Positions 13,306-20,951 of a stretch of 36,869 bases of DNA are shown in pieces. The stretch lies in NCBI GenBank assembly GCA_016929395.1, contig JAFGIX010000082.1, forward strand, positions 1 through 36,869, given 5' to 3'. How positions within the stretch are numbered: position 1 is the first letter of the stretch; each line of letters begins with the position of its first letter. Under the pieces are notes generated by a model that saw nothing but the letters and a program-made list of their open reading frames with translations, had not been told where the DNA came from and made no database searches. The DNA comes from Candidatus Zymogenus saltonus (GTDB lineage: Bacteria; Desulfobacterota; Zymogenia; Zymogenales; Zymogenaceae). The translations under genes and the position numbers were made by a program.

Positions 13306-13767
13306 ATGCCGGGGAAATACGCGAAAAGGACGGAGGTCCCGATCAGCAAGACCAAGGGGGAGATCGAGGGACTGCTTGAAAAGTACGGCGCCGCCGGCGT
13401 CAACATGGGGCAGTTGACAAAGGACGGCAAGACGATGGCCCTGATACAGTTCGTAATGAACAACTTGATGGTGAGGATCGCCTTCAGGCTGCCCGAGGAG
13501 AGCGAATTCTCGAAAACCAGAACCGGACAGAGGAGAAACAAGAGACTCGTGGAGGCGGAGTGCAAGCGGGAGCGCAAGAGGATCTGGCGGGCCGTCCTGC
13601 TGGTTATCAAGGCGAAGCTCGAAGCGGTCGAGTCGAACATCACGACGTTCGAGGAGGAGTTCCTGTCGTTTCTCGTACTGCCGGACGGACAGCGGGTCGG
13701 CGACCTGGTAATCCCGAGACTCGCATCGGGCGAGCTGCCGATGTTGACGGAGGGCCCCGGTCAATGA
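13306..13767 (+). CDS. Hypothetical protein upstream of RusA
   Basis: Start at ATG 13306 behind GGAGGTTTGGAT; 153 aa. The sequence has a basic start (KYAKRTEVPISKTKGEIEGL), a strand-rich middle (NNLMVRIAFRLPEE), a basic helix (RRNKRLVEAECKRERKRIWR) and a helical tail. It looks like a nucleic-acid-associated protein often found next to RusA in phages, but I do not know its function. It overlaps the RusA start by four bases. Confidence 0.72.
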   Translation: MPGKYAKRTEVPISKTKGEIEGLLEKYGAAGVNMGQLTKDGKTMALIQFVMNNLMVRIAFRLPEESEFSKTRTGQRRNKRLVEAECKRERKRIWRAVLLVIKAKLEAVESNITTFEEEFLSFLVLPDGQRVGDLVIPRLASGELPMLTEGPGQ

Positions 13768-14189
13768 TCCAATTCACGGTCTACGGCGAGCCGGCCGCGA
13801 AGGGGAGGCCGAGGGCGGCGATGGGAGCTGACGGCAGGATCAGGGGCGCCTACACGCCGGGAAAGACGCGGGTCGAGGAGACCAACTTCCGGGCGCAGGC
13901 GGTGAGGGTCAAACCGGAAAGGCCGTTCGAGGGTCCGGTCGTCCTCGAGGTGGTCTTCTTCAGGGGCGTACCGAGGTCGTGGTCGGAGAGGAAGAAGGAG
14001 AGGGCCCTGAGCGGCGGGATCCTCCCCGCGGTGAGGCCGGATACCGACAACCTCGTGAAATTGGTCAAGGACGCACTCAACGGCGTGTTCTGGCGCGACG
14101 ACGCCCAGGTGGTGAAGCTTACCGCCGAAAAGAGATACTCCGACACTCCGAGGACGGAGGTAAAGATTGAGGAGGTGGAAAATGCTTGA
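13764..14189 (+). CDS. rusA: RusA-family Holliday junction resolvase
   Basis: The start is ATG 13764, overlapping the previous stop; the frame is open further upstream but that stretch is shadow of the preceding gene. The 141-aa protein matches RusA: FTVYGEPAAKGRPRAAMG at the N-terminus and the active-site block RPDTDNLVKLVKDALNGVFW then RDDAQV. Asp93, Asp95, Lys99 and an Asp at 112-113 correspond to the metal-binding and catalytic set of E. coli RusA. It cuts four-way junctions formed in phage recombination or replication, resolving branches before packaging. Normal family length. Confidence 0.93.
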   Translation: MIQFTVYGEPAAKGRPRAAMGADGRIRGAYTPGKTRVEETNFRAQAVRVKPERPFEGPVVLEVVFFRGVPRSWSERKKERALSGGILPAVRPDTDNLVKLVKDALNGVFWRDDAQVVKLTAEKRYSDTPRTEVKIEEVENA

Positions 14190-14613
14190 ACTACTCAAGT
14201 TCACCAAGAAAAATCAGGAGCTGATCGCCCGGGGCCGGAAAATCTGCACGGCGAGGCGGAAGATCCACGGCGACCCGAGGGTGGCGTGGGTAACCATGAT
14301 GAGGCTCCGGGAAGTCAAAGAGCATTTCTACGGGATGGAGGGATACGACTCGCCGGAGGAGTTCGAGAAGGTATGGCGGGGGATTCACCGGGGGCGTTTT
14401 AATCCTAACCAGATCGTCTATGTGCATTTCGGGTGGTTCGGGGAAGTTCCTCCACAGCCTTGTTCTTTGAGCGGCTGGATCGAGTCCTATTATGATGGAC
14501 TTGGCTATGCCCATCAAAGGGTCGTTTACACAGAATGCTCACCCCTACCAATGGAAATCGAAATCCAAGATTTTGAAATAGAGGAATGGGAGGAGAATAA
14601 CAATGGAACCTGA
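14182..14613 (+). CDS. ASCH/PUA-like domain protein
   Basis: Start at ATG 14182 (GAGGAGGTGG just upstream), overlapping the end of rusA; 143 aa. The N-terminus LLKFTKKNQELIARGRKICT then ARRKIHGDPR has the ASCH-type pattern of a hydrophobic strand, a helix, G-x-K and T-x-R, followed by MMRLREVKEHFYG. ASCH domains have a PUA-like fold and bind RNA or nucleotides. The C-terminal 40 residues are acidic. Domain call is probable, function unknown. Confidence 0.65.
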   Translation: MLELLKFTKKNQELIARGRKICTARRKIHGDPRVAWVTMMRLREVKEHFYGMEGYDSPEEFEKVWRGIHRGRFNPNQIVYVHFGWFGEVPPQPCSLSGWIESYYDGLGYAHQRVVYTECSPLPMEIEIQDFEIEEWEENNNGT

Positions 14614-14830
14614 CATTAAGTTCAAAGTTGAGACAGGCTATAAGAGGGCGAGGTGTTGCTATAACTGTGAGCATGGAAAAATGCCCGATAGCAATAAGAT
14701 CGTGATTTATTGTGAGCATCCGAAAAATGACAGCCCCTTTCTTGTTGAATTCAATATGGCTTGCAATCAATTTAAAGACTTGGAAATACCGGCTTGTTTA
14801 AAGCCGGAATTAGAGGAGGATAAACAATGA
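14603..14830 (+). CDS. Small putative zinc-binding protein
   Basis: A 75-aa protein starting at ATG 14603 with GGAGGAG upstream. Cysteines in ARCCYNCEHG, IYCEHP and NMACNQF suggest a zinc-ribbon-like site. Near its 3' end a perfect 7-bp hairpin (CCGGCTT 14789-14795 with AAGCCGG 14801-14807) lies within the coding sequence, shortly before the next binding site. No specific family. Confidence 0.65.
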   Translation: MEPDIKFKVETGYKRARCCYNCEHGKMPDSNKIVIYCEHPKNDSPFLVEFNMACNQFKDLEIPACLKPELEEDKQ

Positions 14831-15141
14831 CCGAAATAAGAATTGACGCCGCGCGCGCATCGAATAAGCAGCTCCGCAGGGAGGTCGAGAGGCTACAGCA
14901 GGAGAACGCTAACTTGAGAGGACAGATCAGTTACATCAACGCCAGGCTGTTGCAGAAATTCTCCAAGAAGAAGATCGAGAAGATTTTCGCGCCGCCGAAG
15001 GTGAAGAAGGAGAAGGCGCTAAAGAAGGTGGGTAAGGCCGAGAAAGAGCTGAAGGAGCTTAAGGCCGAGGTCGTGGAAAGACAAGGCAGGCGGGAGCCCT
15101 CTATAGCTGGCGAAAAAAGAGAGGGGGGGGTGCTGAAATGA
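14827..15141 (+). CDS. Coiled-coil hypothetical protein
   Basis: 104 aa from ATG 14827, overlapping the previous stop (ATGA). Residues 12-45 form a leucine-zipper-like coiled coil (LRREVERLQQENANLRGQIS). The middle is very Lys-rich (KKIEKIFAPPKVKKEKALKK) and a second helical part follows (KAEKELKELKAEVVERQ). Possibly a small DNA- or protein-binding accessory protein; no family recognised. Confidence 0.65.
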   Translation: MTEIRIDAARASNKQLRREVERLQQENANLRGQISYINARLLQKFSKKKIEKIFAPPKVKKEKALKKVGKAEKELKELKAEVVERQGRREPSIAGEKREGGVLK

Positions 15142-15500
15142 GTGACAGACTTAATGAGATAAAAGAGAGGTGGGCAAAGGCGACTCCGGGGCCGTGGAGT
15201 TGGGAAAAAGAAGAGTCGCCAGTTTCTGATAAAACCGTCGATTATTTGAAGATAAAAGACTCGCGTGGAAGGTCGGTTCTTTACTCCAACGATAATGATG
15301 AAGAAATTCAGATAAAAGATGAAGATGCTGAACTCATCGCCAATGCCCACGCAGACATCGAGTATCTATGGGATCACATCAAGGTACTGGAGGCGAGAAT
15401 AGAAGAACTGAAGTATGATAAGTGGAAGGAGATTATCGGTGAGGCCGAGGGGGGTACGTATCCAATAATAATAAAATCTCCACCGGAGAATGATAAATGA
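15138..15500 (+). CDS. Ea22-like phage protein
   Basis: 120 aa from ATG 15138, coupled to both neighbours by ATGA overlaps. It has the common phage pattern IKERWAKATPGPWSWEKE near residues 8-25 and DEDAELIANAHADIEYLWDH near 61-80. This pairing recurs in many phage proteins called Ea22-like or hypothetical, usually in early regions. The biochemical role is unknown. Confidence 0.72.
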   Translation: MSDRLNEIKERWAKATPGPWSWEKEESPVSDKTVDYLKIKDSRGRSVLYSNDNDEEIQIKDEDAELIANAHADIEYLWDHIKVLEARIEELKYDKWKEIIGEAEGGTYPIIIKSPPENDK

Positions 15501-15721
15501 ATGAATACCCTGACTGGCTGGACAAGAAGTACCGCAAGCCCTTATTGAAGGAGGCGACCGCGGCGGAGCTGCTGTCGATACACGTCAGGACTCTTAAATC
15601 CTACCGACAGGGGAGAAAGCCAGAGGGGTTTCCCGATCCCGTGTTTATCGGGGTTTATCCGAGGTATAAAACGCTCGAGCTCATAAAATATTTGGAAAAA
15701 GGGGGGTATAGGGGGGTATAG
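15497..15721 (+). CDS. Small MerR/AlpA-like HTH protein
   Basis: 74 aa from ATG 15497. LLKEATAAELLSIHVRTLKS then YRQGRKPEGFPDPVFIG and PRYKTLELIKYLEK form the winged-helix pattern of excisionase/AlpA-like proteins (helix, turn, helix with R-T-L, a loop, then a wing). It is the last gene of the early block, so it might be an excisionase or a late regulator. The 3' end is a run of G6 repeats (GGGGGGTATA twice). Confidence 0.65.
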   Translation: MNEYPDWLDKKYRKPLLKEATAAELLSIHVRTLKSYRQGRKPEGFPDPVFIGVYPRYKTLELIKYLEKGGYRGV

Positions 15722-15794
15722 GGGAGTAGACACGTGAAGTAATAAACCTTAAAATCGGAGGCATGGATAGACCCATATCCAATAATCTCCTGAC

Positions 15795-15831
15795 AGGCCG
15801 GGGAAATGGTTCTCTGGCCTTTTGTTTTTTT
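15795..15831 (+). terminator. Strong rho-independent terminator at end of early block
   Basis: AGGCCGGGGA (15795-15804) pairs with TCTCTGGCCT (15811-15820) over ten positions, including two G-U pairs, with a six-base loop. It is followed by TTTGTTTTTTT (15821-15831). It separates the early operon, ending at 15721, from the late genes starting at 15910. Late transcription must therefore start downstream of it or read through it by antitermination. The rest of 15722-15909 shows no credible gene. Confidence 0.88.
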
Positions 15832-15909
15832 GGGGGCCCATTGAAAAAGAGGAGGAGAAGATGAAACGGGAGATTGAAGAGGGCTGAAAAGGTTCAACGG
15901 GATTCATAA

Positions 15910-16371
15910 ATGGCGGAATTTGGACTTACAGGAAAGCAGTTTAAGGTGCTGGAACTATTGATTAACCCTGAAAACAGGAACCTCATAAACAGGGAGATCG
16001 CTGAACTGGCGGGGGTTACCGAGCGCTACATCTACGCTTTAAGAAACAGCGAAAAATACCGGAATTTTCAGGAGGTCCTTCTTAACGAAAGGCGGAGATT
16101 GTGGAAAGAGGTCTTTGCGGAAGCTATGCCGGACATCATCAGGGCAACGATTACAGCCGCAACGACAGCCGGAAAGGAGGGATCCCCCCAGGACAGGAAG
16201 CTCGCATTTGACATCTTGGGCCTTATCTCTGCTTCGAGAATGGAGCACACCGGAAAGGACGGCGAGCCGATAGAGCATAACATCAACGTGATATACACGG
16301 CCGTACCGAGGCCAAACGAAGCGAAAGAGGAGGCTCCCGAAGAGGAGGGAGAAGAGCCGGAAAGTGAATGA
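15910..16371 (+). CDS. terS: Terminase small subunit
   Basis: The 153-aa protein starts at ATG 15910 (poor binding site). It begins with FGLTGKQFKVLELLIN, then REIAELAGVTERYIYALRNS, a phage-type HTH like those in small terminases that recognise packaging DNA. A helical oligomerisation region follows (KEVFAEAMPDIIRATITAAT, then QDRKLAFDILGLIS), and the C-terminus is very acidic. It overlaps the large terminase gene by four bases. Assignment rests on domain pattern plus position. Confidence 0.85.
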   Translation: MAEFGLTGKQFKVLELLINPENRNLINREIAELAGVTERYIYALRNSEKYRNFQEVLLNERRRLWKEVFAEAMPDIIRATITAATTAGKEGSPQDRKLAFDILGLISASRMEHTGKDGEPIEHNINVIYTAVPRPNEAKEEAPEEEGEEPESE

Positions 16372-17666
16372 CGGCAAGGGAGATACATCTTGAAGAGAGA
16401 TACGTTCCCCATTCTAAACAGATTGAGGCGCATACCGCAAAAGAGCGTTACGTCCTCTACGGCGGGGCGATGGGAGGGGGCAAGTCGGTCTTTCTCGTCA
16501 ACGAGGCGATACAGCTTTCCCTGGATCACCCCGGCAACGTCGGTCTCCTGTGCCGGTGGGAGCTTGAAAGCCTGAGACGCACGACCTTAATGACCCTTGA
16601 GGAGTATCTTCCTGAGGAGCTGATAAGGAGGCATCACAAGACGGAGAAGTACTACGAGCTGATAAACGGGTCGATCATCTTCTACGGCGGGCTGAAGCCC
16701 TCCAGCGAGTCGATAGGGGAGCAGAGGATCAGGTCGATGAAGCTCGGATGGTTCGCCATAGACGAAGCGACGGAGATACCAAAGAAATACTTTCATACAT
16801 TGCAGACGAGGCTAAGACATAAGGTGAATGGAGAACCGGTCAGATACAAGGGGCTTCTGGCATCGAACCCGGAGCCGGGCTGGGTGAGGGAGGATTTCAT
16901 AGAGAAGAAGCTATCCGACAACATATTTATTCCGGCTCTACCTATTGACAACCCGTATCTCCCGGACGACTACGTGGAAAGCCTCAGGCGCAACCTCCCG
17001 GAGGAGCTGGTAAAGAAGTACCTGGACGGCGACTGGAACGTGATGGAGGGGGAGAACTACATCTTCCCGTACAAGTACATCAGGGCGGCCGTGGAGAGGA
17101 CGCGGGAGAGAGGGAAGCCGGTACAGGCGGGTCTCGATGTGGCAAGGATGGGGGGCGATTACAACGTATTGGCCGTGAGGTTTGGATTTAAGGTGGAGAT
17201 TCTTTACACGGCGAGGTTCCAGAAGGAGACGAGGACGGCGGGGGAGGTGGCGCTCCTGCTCGACCACATCGAGGAGAGGGGCCACGGGAGGATCCCGGTG
17301 AATGTCGACATCCCGGGAGTGGGGGGCGGGGTTCACGATCCCCTCGAGGAGATGGGCTACGACGTCCACGAATTCCAGCCGGGGGGATCCGCGAGGGAGC
17401 CGGAGAGGTACATCAACAGGAAGGCGGAGGCGGCGTTCAGCTTCAGGACCCTGCTCGTCGAGGAGGAGATCGACATACCGGACGACCCGGAGCTGGTCTC
17501 ACAGCTGGCGGGCATAAAGTACGATATCAGGAGCGACAAGAGATTGAAGGTGGAGAGTAAGGAGGAGATGAAGAAAAGGGGGATGAAATCCCCCGACAAG
17601 GCAGACGCCGTGATCATGGCGTTCTATGACGTGAAAAAAAGCACGTTCAGGATTGAGGTCGTATGA
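16368..17666 (+). CDS. terL: Terminase large subunit
   Basis: The 432-aa packaging motor has Walker A GGAMGGGKS at 32-40 and Walker B WFAIDEA at 128-134 in the ATPase half, with a coupling-like stretch LLASNPEPGW near 163-172. The RNase H-like nuclease half has metal Asp residues at 257 (GLDVARMGGD), 314 (VNVDIPG) and 413 (SPDKADAV). It drives DNA into the prohead and cuts the concatemer. Length and motif order are normal. The start ATG overlaps the terS stop. Confidence 0.96.
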   Translation: MTAREIHLEERYVPHSKQIEAHTAKERYVLYGGAMGGGKSVFLVNEAIQLSLDHPGNVGLLCRWELESLRRTTLMTLEEYLPEELIRRHHKTEKYYELINGSIIFYGGLKPSSESIGEQRIRSMKLGWFAIDEATEIPKKYFHTLQTRLRHKVNGEPVRYKGLLASNPEPGWVREDFIEKKLSDNIFIPALPIDNPYLPDDYVESLRRNLPEELVKKYLDGDWNVMEGENYIFPYKYIRAAVERTRERGKPVQAGLDVARMGGDYNVLAVRFGFKVEILYTARFQKETRTAGEVALLLDHIEERGHGRIPVNVDIPGVGGGVHDPLEEMGYDVHEFQPGGSAREPERYINRKAEAAFSFRTLLVEEEIDIPDDPELVSQLAGIKYDIRSDKRLKVESKEEMKKRGMKSPDKADAVIMAFYDVKKSTFRIEVV

Positions 17667-19801
17667 GCTTGAGAAAGAGATTGCGCAGGGCATACAGGGC
17701 CCTTACCGTAGATGACGACCGGGTTTGGACCACCGTCGGGGGCCAGCTCCCCGGACAGCCGATGTTCATCCCAGGTGCGGAGTCGTTCCTCAATGCGGAT
17801 GTCCAGTGGGTGGCCACCTGCATTGACCTGATCGCCCTCTACTGCTCCGCGATCGAACTGAGGCTGGTTGCCAGGACGAGCGGCAGGGGGAAAAAGCTCA
17901 ACTTTCCGAGCAGAAGGCTCGAAACAAACAGGAAGGAATACATTGCCGCCGAATACAAGGCGTGGGCCGCCGGGGCGGAGGACATCGTGGAGATAGTGGA
18001 GCACCCGGTGCTGACGCTCCTCGAGGAGGTAAACGAGAACGACAACCAGGATGACCTTACTTATCGGATTGTAAAACAGAAGTTGCTCGCCGGAAATAAC
18101 TTCACCCAGATCGAGAGCAAGGGCGGTCTCCCGGTCGCTCTCTGGTCCTCGTCCCCGGCGAGATGGAGCATTGTATCTGACGAGAAGAAAAAGAACAGGG
18201 TCGCCAGGTACGAGTACAGGGATGGTGCGGCTACGAAGAAGTATCGCCCGGAGGAGGTCCTTCACTTCAAAATACCGGATGTGAGGGGCGGGCTCATGGG
18301 GAAATCTCCACTGCAAGCGGCGATCGATTCAGTCAACACCGACTACCAGATCAGAAGGCATGAGGAGTCGGTATTCAGGCACGCGGCCGTTCTTGGGGGC
18401 ATCTTCAAGTTTTCGGATAACTTGAGCGCAACGGAATTTAAGGTCGCAACTGAAAAAGTACGCCAGTTATATGGAGGGGCGACGAGGGCGGGCAAAAACC
18501 TTACGGTTCAGGGCGATGTTGATTTTACACCGATACAGCAGGGGCTGAAGGATCTGGCGCACATCAAGGGGCGGGAGCTGACGTTTCAGGAGATCCTCGG
18601 GATCTACCACGTGCCGGAGGCACTCTGCAAGCTGAACAGGGCGAACCTCGCGTCCGCTACAACCGCCCTCGAGATGTTCTCCCGGCTGGCTATTCTCCCG
18701 ATGCTCCGGCGGATAGAGGCGGTCTGGAATCATGGCCTCGTACCCTGGTATGACTCCACCAATATCCGCTTGATCTATGACAACCCGGTACCCAAGGACA
18801 GGGCGCAGGACCGGGAGGACAGAAGGATTTACGCCGAGTACGGCATTCGCACGGTGAACGAGATGCGCATCGACGACGGCCTGCCCCCCCTTAAAGACAT
18901 CCCGGACGGCTGGGCGGGGACGGTGCCCGGGCTGAGGGCGGCGTCCGCTCCTCCCGTGAACCCGAACACCGGCGACGAAGCCGACGAGGACGAGAACGAC
19001 GACACCGAGCCTGAGAAAAGGCTGAAGAGCGAGAACGACCGGAAGGCGGTCAGGGAGGCCCACTGGAAGGCGTTCGATAAAGCGGTCACCGAGCACGAGA
19101 AGAAGATCGAGGCGAAGGCCAGGGATCTGTTGAACGAGATGTGGGGCGAGGTCCTCGCAAATATGGATAGCGGAAAGACGGTCAAGGTTAAGAGGGACGA
19201 AGAGCAACAGGTGCAGCAGGTCGCCCAACAATGGCTATTTGATGATGAGAAATGGCAGAAGCGTTTTGAAAAAGACCTGTACCCCCTCGTCGAGCAGACA
19301 TTCGTGGCCGGCGGCGAGAGTCTGGGCCGGATCACCTTCGATATCAATTCGTCGCGGGCGCTCAATGTGCTCAGCATGGCGAAGAACCGGATCAAAACAA
19401 TCCCGGCCGATCGTTGGAAGGATATCCTGTGGGAGCTGATCAGGGGGCTGATGCGGGGGGAGACGATCACCGAGCTCCGAGACCGGGTCAGGAAGTACCA
19501 GGAGCATGACGACAAGTACGGGGCGGGGGTTATCGCTCGGACGGAGGCGGCCGGGGCATATAACGGCGGCCTCTACGAGGCGATCATGCAGGACCCGGAC
19601 AGCTGGGGGTCGGAGTGGGTGACGACGCTGGACGGGAGGGAGCGGGAATCGCATCACGAAGTGGACGGCGAGAAGCGGGCGAAGGGAGAGCGGTTCAGCA
19701 ACGGCCTTCTCCACCCAGGGGAGCACGGGGCGGCGGCGAAGGAAGTTATTCAGTGCAGGTGCACGATTCTTATCATACTCGTAGCGGAGATATCGCAATG
19801 A
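17663..19801 (+). CDS. Portal protein fused to MuF-type head protein
   Basis: The 712-aa protein carries an HK97-family portal over about residues 1-430: a core with HEESVFRHAAVLGGIFKFSD, then RELTFQEILGIYHVPEALCK and NLASATTALEMFSRLAILP. A Glu/Asp-rich linker (about 435-460) leads to a C-terminal Mu-F/SPP1-gp7-like domain that includes VIARTEAAGAYNGGLYEAI, WVTTLDGRERESHHEVDGE and ends CRCTIL (Cys698, Cys700). In most phages these are separate genes; fusion to the portal is known but less common. The portal forms the DNA gate; the MuF part may be ejected with DNA or help assembly. No frameshift or stop separates the two parts. Confidence 0.92.
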   Translation: MSLRKRLRRAYRALTVDDDRVWTTVGGQLPGQPMFIPGAESFLNADVQWVATCIDLIALYCSAIELRLVARTSGRGKKLNFPSRRLETNRKEYIAAEYKAWAAGAEDIVEIVEHPVLTLLEEVNENDNQDDLTYRIVKQKLLAGNNFTQIESKGGLPVALWSSSPARWSIVSDEKKKNRVARYEYRDGAATKKYRPEEVLHFKIPDVRGGLMGKSPLQAAIDSVNTDYQIRRHEESVFRHAAVLGGIFKFSDNLSATEFKVATEKVRQLYGGATRAGKNLTVQGDVDFTPIQQGLKDLAHIKGRELTFQEILGIYHVPEALCKLNRANLASATTALEMFSRLAILPMLRRIEAVWNHGLVPWYDSTNIRLIYDNPVPKDRAQDREDRRIYAEYGIRTVNEMRIDDGLPPLKDIPDGWAGTVPGLRAASAPPVNPNTGDEADEDENDDTEPEKRLKSENDRKAVREAHWKAFDKAVTEHEKKIEAKARDLLNEMWGEVLANMDSGKTVKVKRDEEQQVQQVAQQWLFDDEKWQKRFEKDLYPLVEQTFVAGGESLGRITFDINSSRALNVLSMAKNRIKTIPADRWKDILWELIRGLMRGETITELRDRVRKYQEHDDKYGAGVIARTEAAGAYNGGLYEAIMQDPDSWGSEWVTTLDGRERESHHEVDGEKRAKGERFSNGLLHPGEHGAAAKEVIQCRCTILIILVAEISQ

Positions 19802-19977
19802 AAGACGGTTACCGAAACAAGATGGTGACAAGGAGCGAGAATAAGAGGCCCAGCACGCTTATCTGCCGGAAATGCGGAAGGACGAGCATTCACAACAATT
19901 TCGATTCAAATAAAGGAGTTTTGATCGATCTGTGCGGCCGTTGCCGTAGAGAGGAGGATAAATCATGCCGGAATTAA
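19798..19977 (+). CDS. Small two-CxxC zinc-ribbon protein
   Basis: 59 aa from ATG 19798, overlapping the portal stop by ATGA. Two cysteine pairs, ICRKCGR and LCGRCRR, about 25 residues apart, form a zinc-ribbon candidate flanked by basic residues. It lies between portal and protease, where small zinc-ribbon (Com-like or structural) peptides are common. The frame extends upstream within the portal gene, but the coupled ATG is the natural start. Confidence 0.65.
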   Translation: MKDGYRNKMVTRSENKRPSTLICRKCGRTSIHNNFDSNKGVLIDLCGRCRREEDKSCRN

Positions 19978-20843
19978 TAACCAAAAGGCTGAGGCTTAAA
20001 GACGCCAACTTTGCCGATATCGAGTCGATCAAGGCGAAATACGGGCTGACCGATGAAGCCGAGGTTGTCCGTAAAGGTTACGCGACAAAGCAGGGAGATA
20101 AGGTCGTTGATGATGATGAAAGGATCATAGAATCCTACATTACCACGCTGGCTCTGGACAGGGACGGAGAGGTCGTTCTTCCGGGTGGAGGTATTCTCTC
20201 TGATTACCGTGATCACCCGGTCGTTCTTTTCGCGCATAATTCGAGGGAGCTCCCGATAGGTAAAAACATCTGGATAAAGGCTGATAAGAAGGGACTTATA
20301 GGCGCAACGCAGTACGCAAAGACGCCCGAGGCCGAGAGGGTATACCAGTACCGCAGGGACGGGTTTCCCCTCGCCGAGTCCATCGGGTTCATAGTCCTTG
20401 ATTACGTAAGACAGGATGACGACGAGTGGGTGAAAACCCTTGACCAATGGCGGAAGGACGCGGCCAAGGCATTCGGGAAAAAGCCGGAAAGGGAACCCCA
20501 TACGATAATCACAAAATGGCTGTTACTCGAATACTCCGATGTTTCCGTTCCCTCAAATCCCGCGGCGCTGGAATTCGTCAAGGCGAAGGGGCTTATAAAG
20601 CCTCTGGCTGACTCGGGGATATTGAAGATGGACGAGGATCCCCCGGAGGAGCCGGAGGTGGAGGAGGAAGAGCAGGAAGAGGACGAATCTATCGAGATAG
20701 ACGAGACAATCGAGATCCCGGAGGAACCTGAGGAGATCGAGGTGGACGCCGACGATCTCAAGGCATTGATAAAGAAGCACTCCACCAAGATGGCGGAGAT
20801 AGTGATCGCCACCCGCAAGGGAAAGGTGATCGAAATAAACTGA
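19965..20843 (+). CDS. Prohead protease with acidic tail
   Basis: 292 aa from ATG 19965. The HK97-type caudovirus prohead protease fold is visible: ESYITTLALDRDGEVVLPGG, HPVVLFAHNSRELPIGK with catalytic His91, FPLAESIGFIVLDY with Ser139 and LLLEYSDVSVPSNPAALEF. It matures the capsid by removing scaffold segments. The C-terminal 80 residues are an extended Glu/Asp tract (EEPEVEEEEQEEDESIEIDE) that may act as scaffold or interact with the basic capsid interior. Directly upstream of the capsid gene, as expected. Confidence 0.9.
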   Translation: MPELITKRLRLKDANFADIESIKAKYGLTDEAEVVRKGYATKQGDKVVDDDERIIESYITTLALDRDGEVVLPGGGILSDYRDHPVVLFAHNSRELPIGKNIWIKADKKGLIGATQYAKTPEAERVYQYRRDGFPLAESIGFIVLDYVRQDDDEWVKTLDQWRKDAAKAFGKKPEREPHTIITKWLLLEYSDVSVPSNPAALEFVKAKGLIKPLADSGILKMDEDPPEEPEVEEEEQEEDESIEIDETIEIPEEPEEIEVDADDLKALIKKHSTKMAEIVIATRKGKVIEIN

Positions 20844-20938
20844 CCGGAGACGTCAGGCTCGCGGAACTGGAGATATCAGGCTTAAGGCTGGAGATATCAG
20901 GGGAAGTGGCTGGAGGCGTTAGGTTGCCAACACCTAAC
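20840..20938 (+). repeat. Four degenerate 22-bp repeats forming GGA-loop hairpins
   Basis: In the gap before the capsid gene, a 12-mer close to GGAGAyATCAGG recurs at 20846, 20869, 20890 and 20912 (steps 23, 21 and 22 bp). CTGGAGATATCAGG is repeated exactly at 20867-20880 and 20888-20901. Each copy can form a short hairpin exposing GGA in its loop; the first is CTGAC/GTCAG at 20840-20844 and 20852-20856. The last overlaps a perfect 7-bp hairpin, GTTAGGT/ACCTAAC (20918-20924 with 20932-20938), adjoining the capsid binding site. Steps not divisible by three argue against a coding remnant. Confidence 0.55.
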
Positions 20939-20951
20939 AAGGAGCTTGACA

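Noticed and set aside
14789-14807. Perfect 7-bp hairpin inside the gene at 14603
   Set aside because: Could be chance within coding sequence; no T-run follows and it encodes an ordinary segment, so it is not listed as an element.
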